A DNA stretch of 63,617 bases. Source: Nocardia sp. Lineage in GTDB: Bacteria > Actinomycetota > Actinomycetes > Mycobacteriales > Mycobacteriaceae. The notes beneath the pieces were generated by a model. The model saw only the letters and a program-made list of their open reading frames with translations. It searched no databases and was not told the origin of the DNA. Made by a program: the position numbers and the translations under genes. Shown here piece by piece: positions 59,529 to 63,617 of the stretch; position 1 is the first letter of the stretch, and each line of letters starts with the position of its first letter. The stretch is taken from positions 1-63,617 of the forward strand of contig JACIXH010000008.1 in the NCBI GenBank assembly GCA_014360565.1. The letters are read 5' to 3'.

Positions 59529-60252
59529 TGCTGTCTCTCAGGCAACTGGCATCGGCGGACTGATTGCACTGTCGGTGTGCTGTCGACCCATGGACACAGA
59601 TGTCGACTTCCGTCACCGGCTCGATGTTTGTGGCGTGAAGACGCTCGACGAGACCGAGAGTGAACCGGTCGATGTCCTCGATGGAGAAGCTCTCGTCACC
59701 GGTGATCGCGAGCGAGGGCCGGCGCAGAAAGTGCTCGCCGCCGATCGGGATGCTCACCAGTTCCAGGGCGCGTTGGATCCATCGAACCGGCCGGATCGAC
59801 GAGGCGACATGATCGGCGAGTAGCAACGTTCCACCTGGACGCAGCACTCGCGACATTTCCGCGAGCGCGATGTCCGTGGCGGGGATGGCGCAGAGCGAGA
59901 ACGTGCACACCACGGTGTCGAAGGATGCATCGGGAAAGTCGAGAGCATGAGCGTCCCCGAGCGTCAGGTGCGCATCCGGTCTGACGTCGGCGGCGCGAGC
60001 GTGGGCCTGTGCGAGCATGTCCGGACTCAGCTCGATTCCGGTCAACGATGTCCCCGCCGGGTAGTGCTCGAGATTGAGTCCCGTTCCCACTGCGACCTCG
60101 AGAACCTGGCCTCGGGCGCGACTGCAGATCCAGGATCTGGTGTCGCGGAAAAGGACTCGGTCGAGGAAGGTCATGTGCTTGTCGTAACCGGCCGCTTGCT
60201 TGTCCCAGAATCGTTGCCATCGGGCGAGACGGTGCGTCGAATCGCCGACCAT
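59446..60252 (-). CDS. Class I SAM-dependent methyltransferase, 268 aa, with a possibly aberrant C-terminus
   Basis: Residues ~45-160 show the Rossmann methyltransferase motifs: VLEVAVGTGLNLEHYP (motif I), GIELSPDML, LGDAHALDFPDASFDTVVCTFSLC and MSRVLRPGGTLLLADHV. It resembles UbiE/phospholipid-methyltransferase-like enzymes. Family members usually end soon after ERL.A; here ~60 Cys/Arg-rich residues continue and run into the antisense partner gene, suggesting the original 3' end was replaced near 59632. It starts 3 nt after the DUF5313 stop, so the leftward operon is DUF2892-DUF5313-methyltransferase. Substrate unknown. Confidence 0.82.
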   Translation of the reverse strand: MVGDSTHRLARWQRFWDKQAAGYDKHMTFLDRVLFRDTRSWICSRARGQVLEVAVGTGLNLEHYPAGTSLTGIELSPDMLAQAHARAADVRPDAHLTLGDAHALDFPDASFDTVVCTFSLCAIPATDIALAEMSRVLRPGGTLLLADHVASSIRPVRWIQRALELVSIPIGGEHFLRRPSLAITGDESFSIEDIDRFTLGLVERLHATNIEPVTEVDICVHGSTAHRQCNQSADASCLRDSINSRRDPIRRVRRECRRECAKDRRRGH

Positions 60253-60255
60253 CGC

Positions 60256-60687
60256 TCAGTGCTCCCGGCCGGGAGCGGTGGGTGCCGCGGCGGTGCGTGA
60301 GGCCTCGGACTCGGGGTGCGCCGCCAGATAACGCTTCTTGACCAGCTCCGATTCCTGCGCTTTACGGGAGTTCGTGAGATCGCGGGGCAGCATGTGTCGC
60401 ACGAGGCGGCGTTGCCGATTCTCTTCCATGTACGAGGCGGTGAAGAACAGCGAGAGCAGGACCGCCAGAAGCACCATGGAGCCACGCAACCACAGTTCAC
60501 CCGGAAAGAACATGAACACGGCGTAGATGGGAAGAAACGGAACCTGGCCGCGGATCAGGTGCCGAACCACGGCGTGATTGCCCGTCAGATCGTTGGCCAC
60601 CCAGTCCGTCATGGTCGAGGGCAGAGTGCGGCCGAAGGCGTAGCCGACCCACTGCCACGGCAAAGGGCGGGTCCTGTTGCGGTTCAC
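60256..60687 (-). CDS. DUF5313-like membrane protein, 143 aa
   Basis: RPLPWQWVGYAFGRTLPSTMTDWVANDLTGNHAVVRHLIR is the typical DUF5313 pattern. Two hydrophobic helices (FLPIYAVFMFFPGELWL; GSMVLLAVLLSLFFTA) and a basic tail follow. DUF5313 is confined mainly to mycolic-acid actinobacteria; function unknown. GTG 60687 overlaps the DUF2892 stop (GTGA), so it is chosen over the longer frame, which is Arg/His-rich shadow sequence. It is second in the leftward operon. Confidence 0.75.
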   Translation of the reverse strand: MNRNRTRPLPWQWVGYAFGRTLPSTMTDWVANDLTGNHAVVRHLIRGQVPFLPIYAVFMFFPGELWLRGSMVLLAVLLSLFFTASYMEENRQRRLVRHMLPRDLTNSRKAQESELVKKRYLAAHPESEASRTAAAPTAPGREH

Positions 60688-60929
60688 CGGGTCGGGGTCG
60701 CTGTGCTCTGACGCATCCCCAGCCGCTTCATCAACAGGCTGGCCGGGCACCATCCGACTGCGGAATGCAGCAGCAGATTCCCGCCGACGAATGCTGTCAG
60801 GACATGCCAGCGGCGGTCGTGAAGGGAACCGGCGGCGAGGCTGGCAAGGACCATGGTGCCCGCCAGCGCGGGGACTGCGCGTTCGATACTCGGTCCGCCG
60901 GGGCCGGTGAGGGTGTCGGTGCATGACAT
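60684..60929 (-). CDS. DUF2892-family membrane protein, 81 aa
   Basis: SIERAVPALAGTMVLASLAAGSL, then WHVLTAFVGGNLLLHSAVGWCPASLLMKRLG, is the DUF2892 two-helix pattern with the conserved G(F/W)CP motif. This domain is often fused to or next to rhodaneses (YgaP-like) and found with persulfide-responsive regulators. ATG 60929 is first after the CsoR-type operators. Confidence 0.8.
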   Translation of the reverse strand: MSCTDTLTGPGGPSIERAVPALAGTMVLASLAAGSLHDRRWHVLTAFVGGNLLLHSAVGWCPASLLMKRLGMRQSTATPTR

Positions 60930-60974
60930 GCGGTAGATCCTCGCTTCTCTGCGTGTGGTGCGGTCGTCCGTGCA

Positions 60975-60988
60975 TACCCTAGGGGGTA
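60975..60988. promoter_or_regulatory. CsoR/CstR-type operator 1
   Basis: TACCCTAGGGGGTA, the G-tract palindrome typical of CsoR/CstR/RcnR regulators, 46 bp before the DUF2892 ATG. Confidence 0.7.
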
Positions 60989-61006
60989 GATACGATGATA
61001 CCAGCA

Positions 61007-61020
61007 TACCCCTGGGGGTA
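61007..61020. promoter_or_regulatory. CsoR/CstR-type operator 2
   Basis: TACCCCTGGGGGTA, 45 bp before the MmpL start. With operator 1 it controls the divergent pair. Confidence 0.75.
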
Positions 61021-61064
61021 CTGTGTTACGGTTCCTCCATCTTCCCGACCAGTAAGGACACGAT

Positions 61065-63245
61065 GTGAGTTCCACCGACGTTCGAGCCGACGAGAGTTCT
61101 GCAGACAACTCGCCGCCAGGAATCACCGGCGGGCCGTTGGCGCGCTTCGGTGCGCACATGGCAGGCAACTTCAAGTGGGTGGTCACCGCGTGGCTCGTGG
61201 TCATCATCGGATTGGGAGCGTTCGCCCCGTCGGTGTTCGGATCCCTCGCCGGTGCCGGGTGGCAATCCAACGGATCGGAGTCGGTCCAGGTTCGCGAACT
61301 CGCACAGGAGCACTTCGGCGGGAACTCCTCGGCCGCGATACAGGTGGTCGTGCATTCGGACACCGAGCAGGTGACCGATCCCGCTGTCGCGGCGGTCATT
61401 TCCGAAGTCACCGACATTCTGGCCGCCGATTCGCGGATTTCCGAGGTCATCCCCCCGCAACCGGGAATGTCGATCAGCCCCGACGGACACACCGGTATCC
61501 TCATCGGTGGAGCGAACGGGACGACCGACGAGATGGTCAAAGCGGTCGACGATCTCAAAGGTGAGCTGACCGCAGCGTCCACGGACTCGATCGAGGTCTA
61601 CCCGACCGGAGCATCGGCACTGTGGAGTGACTTCAACAAGGCCAACCACGACGCGATGATCAAGGCCGAAATCATCTCCTGGCCGGTCACATTGGCGATC
61701 ATGGTGCTCGCGTTCGGATCGCTCGTCGCGGCAGGTCTGCCCTTGCTGTTGACTCTGGCCGGTCTCGTGGCATCCGCGGGTGGTCTGGTTCTGCTGAACG
61801 AAATCACGCCGATCTCGGTGTGGGCCATGAACTTTGCGATGATGTTCGCCCTGGCACTCGGTATCGACTACGCGCTCTTCCTCGTCGTCCGATTCCGGGA
61901 TGCGCTCCGCAAGACCATCGACGCCGGACGGATCGACCCGCAGCGTGCAGTGGCAGAAACGATGGACACGGCAGGCAAAGCAGTCCTGCTGTCCGGCCTG
62001 ACCGTGCTGATCAGCCTGTCCGCCGTACTGCTCGTACCTGCACCTGCGGTACGCACGATGGCCGTGGGCATCATGCTCGCGGTGGTGTTCGTTCTCGCTG
62101 CCACCCTCACACTGCTCCCCGCAGTGCTGGGCAAGCTCGGACCGAAGGTCAATGCCGGCTCCCTCCCGTACGCGAAGCGACAGGTGCACCGCTCGCCGAA
62201 ATTCGCGACCTGGGGTCAGTTGCTGCACAAGCATCCGTGGCCGTTCGCCATCGGCTCCCTGCTGATTCTGGTAGCGCTGTCGATTCCGGCACTGGGTCTC
62301 AAGGTCTCCATGCCGTCCATTTCGGTTGTCCCCGAGGACGCTCCGGTCCGCCAAGGCTACGAACTGGTGCAGGCACAGATGGGCGAAGGCGCACCAGGCA
62401 TGCTGCAGATCATCGCCCCCACATCGGAGGCGGAGCAGACCGCACAGATCGCAGCGAGCGTCGACGGCGTATCGATGGTGACGCCGCCCATGCCCGCCAT
62501 GGACGGATCCGATTACGTCATGCTGCAGGCCATCCCGAACGTGGACCCGTCGGACCCCGCACTCGAGACCACACTCGACGCCTTGCGCGCCGAGCTGCCC
62601 GAGGGAGCGATCGTCGGCGGTGCACCCGCGGAGAACCTGGACCTACAGACCGCGTTGAACGAGTACCTGCCGATCGTGGTGTCGGTGATCCTCGTGCTCG
62701 GATTCCTGCTGCTGCTGATCGCGCTCCAGGCACCGCTGATCGCCCTGCTGGGGACCGTGGTCAGCCTGCTGTCCACCGGCGCAGCATTCGGTGTGGCGAA
62801 GCTGATCTTCCAAGACGGTCACGGGGCGTCGCTGCTCGGATTCACCCCGCAGGGATTCCTGAACGGTTGGGGCCCGGTGTTCTTCTTCGCGATGATCTTC
62901 GCAATCGCGATGGACTACACGGTGTTTCTGCTGTCGAGCGTCAAGGAACACTACGAGAACACCGGTGATCCGCACGGTTCTCAGGTCGACGGAATGGCGC
63001 ATTCGGGTCGGGTGATCTTCGCGGCGGCAGCGGTGATGATCGCGGTGTTCTTTTCGTTCGCGCTCGCCGAACCACTGCCACCCAAGGAGATGGGAATCAT
63101 TCTGGGTGTCGCCGTACTGCTGGACGCCGTACTCATCCGCTTGGTGCTGCTGCCGGTGCTCCTGCGCCTGACCGGCCACGCCGCATGGTGGTCACCCACG
63201 TGGCTACGAGCAGTACTACCCAAGATCGGCTTCTCGCACAGCTGA
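61065..63245 (+). CDS. MmpL-family RND transporter, 726 aa
   Basis: Two halves each have one helix, a large extracytoplasmic loop and five helices: N-half helices near residues 35-55 and 200-340 (LAIMVLAFGSLVAAGLPLLL; MMFALALGIDYALFLVVRFRD) and C-half helices near 400-420 and 540-700 (MIFAIAMDYTVFLLSSV). The GIDYALF and MDYTVF motifs carry the proton-relay Asp-Tyr pairs of MmpL proteins. At 726 residues it is a short MmpL of the Gram-positive YdfJ type. The GTG start has AAGGAC upstream. Substrate unknown; the CsoR-type operators point to metal or sulfur-stress control. Confidence 0.92.
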   Translation: MSSTDVRADESSADNSPPGITGGPLARFGAHMAGNFKWVVTAWLVVIIGLGAFAPSVFGSLAGAGWQSNGSESVQVRELAQEHFGGNSSAAIQVVVHSDTEQVTDPAVAAVISEVTDILAADSRISEVIPPQPGMSISPDGHTGILIGGANGTTDEMVKAVDDLKGELTAASTDSIEVYPTGASALWSDFNKANHDAMIKAEIISWPVTLAIMVLAFGSLVAAGLPLLLTLAGLVASAGGLVLLNEITPISVWAMNFAMMFALALGIDYALFLVVRFRDALRKTIDAGRIDPQRAVAETMDTAGKAVLLSGLTVLISLSAVLLVPAPAVRTMAVGIMLAVVFVLAATLTLLPAVLGKLGPKVNAGSLPYAKRQVHRSPKFATWGQLLHKHPWPFAIGSLLILVALSIPALGLKVSMPSISVVPEDAPVRQGYELVQAQMGEGAPGMLQIIAPTSEAEQTAQIAASVDGVSMVTPPMPAMDGSDYVMLQAIPNVDPSDPALETTLDALRAELPEGAIVGGAPAENLDLQTALNEYLPIVVSVILVLGFLLLLIALQAPLIALLGTVVSLLSTGAAFGVAKLIFQDGHGASLLGFTPQGFLNGWGPVFFFAMIFAIAMDYTVFLLSSVKEHYENTGDPHGSQVDGMAHSGRVIFAAAAVMIAVFFSFALAEPLPPKEMGIILGVAVLLDAVLIRLVLLPVLLRLTGHAAWWSPTWLRAVLPKIGFSHS

Positions 63246-63310
63246 GTGTCACCGATCTCGAGTAACACTGTGGTGGCCGATACCGTCCGGCGTCGGCCAC
63301 CACGACCACC

Positions 63311-63617
<307 letters not shown>

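Noticed and set aside
59529-59700. Right end of the transposon at the methyltransferase junction
   Set aside because: No inverted copy of TGTCA..TTCAGAAG was found there; GACA at ~59597 is not followed inwards by matching repeats.
61026-62354. 442-codon frame antisense to mmpL
   Set aside because: Composition (Gln/His/Arg-rich) typical of shadows; the MmpL is unambiguous.

Overview
The window is high-GC actinobacterial DNA. Its gene content points to a mycolic-acid-containing genus such as Rhodococcus, Nocardia or Gordonia: an SCO6880-type conjugation system, a cutinase inside the transfer operon, an MmpL transporter and a DUF5313 protein. It looks like part of a large conjugative plasmid carrying a transposon. 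It has a MobF relaxase, a complete-looking type IV secretion (T4SS) operon, a replication protein, parA/parB with candidate centromere sites, toxin-antitoxin-type genes and recombinases. No rRNA, tRNA, CRISPR array or linear-plasmid telomere was seen.

Layout: (1) 1-4.5 kb: small accessory genes, including an NrdH-like redoxin, a DnaB-N-like protein and an HNH protein, ending in a coiled-coil protein that runs divergently from the relaxase. (2) 4.7-11.3 kb: a 2183-residue relaxase/helicase. (3) 11.3-15.1 kb: small genes, including a MazEF-like pair, an orphan YefM-like antitoxin with a textbook TGTACA operator, a GIY-YIG protein and an RHH protein. (4) 15.2-36.1 kb: one long leftward conjugation operon with many 4-nt start/stop overlaps. 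Read from its promoter end it encodes a DUF4192-like protein, a glycine-zipper membrane protein, a membrane/NTF2-like protein, a cutinase, a three-domain peptidoglycan hydrolase, a membrane protein carrying a relaxase-tail domain, a lipoprotein, a MinD-like protein, a pilin-sized membrane protein, a VirB8-like protein, a VirB6-like protein, a VirB4 that appears split in two, the VirD4/TraG coupling protein, and DUF4913-, DUF1173- and unknown proteins. A tandem-HTH regulator is divergent from it. (5) 37.6-40.0 kb: a cytochrome P450 and its companion. (6) 40.2-52.6 kb: the replication and maintenance block, with the Rep protein, a membrane protein, an RHH protein, ParA, ParB, parS-like palindromes and a tyrosine-recombinase pair. 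(7) 53.1-59.5 kb: a Tn402/Tn5053-like transposon core (tniA, tniB, tniQ) with a second tyrosine-recombinase pair where a serine resolvase normally sits. (8) 59.4-63.6 kb: probable cargo under CsoR-type operators, namely a methyltransferase, DUF5313, DUF2892, an MmpL transporter and a CstR-like regulator cut by the window end.

The strongest candidate for something undescribed is the two-gene recombinase module. In it a complete tyrosine recombinase is translationally coupled by ATGA to a shorter paralogue that has lost the catalytic residues. It occurs twice in diverged form, once beside parABS and once inside the transposon. Other notable points are a cutinase whose catalytic His lies 428 residues after the Asp, a conserved domain shared by the relaxase tail and a T4SS membrane protein, and two ParA/MinD ATPases with opposite P-loop defects. 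Functions come from motif reading only; no searches were run.
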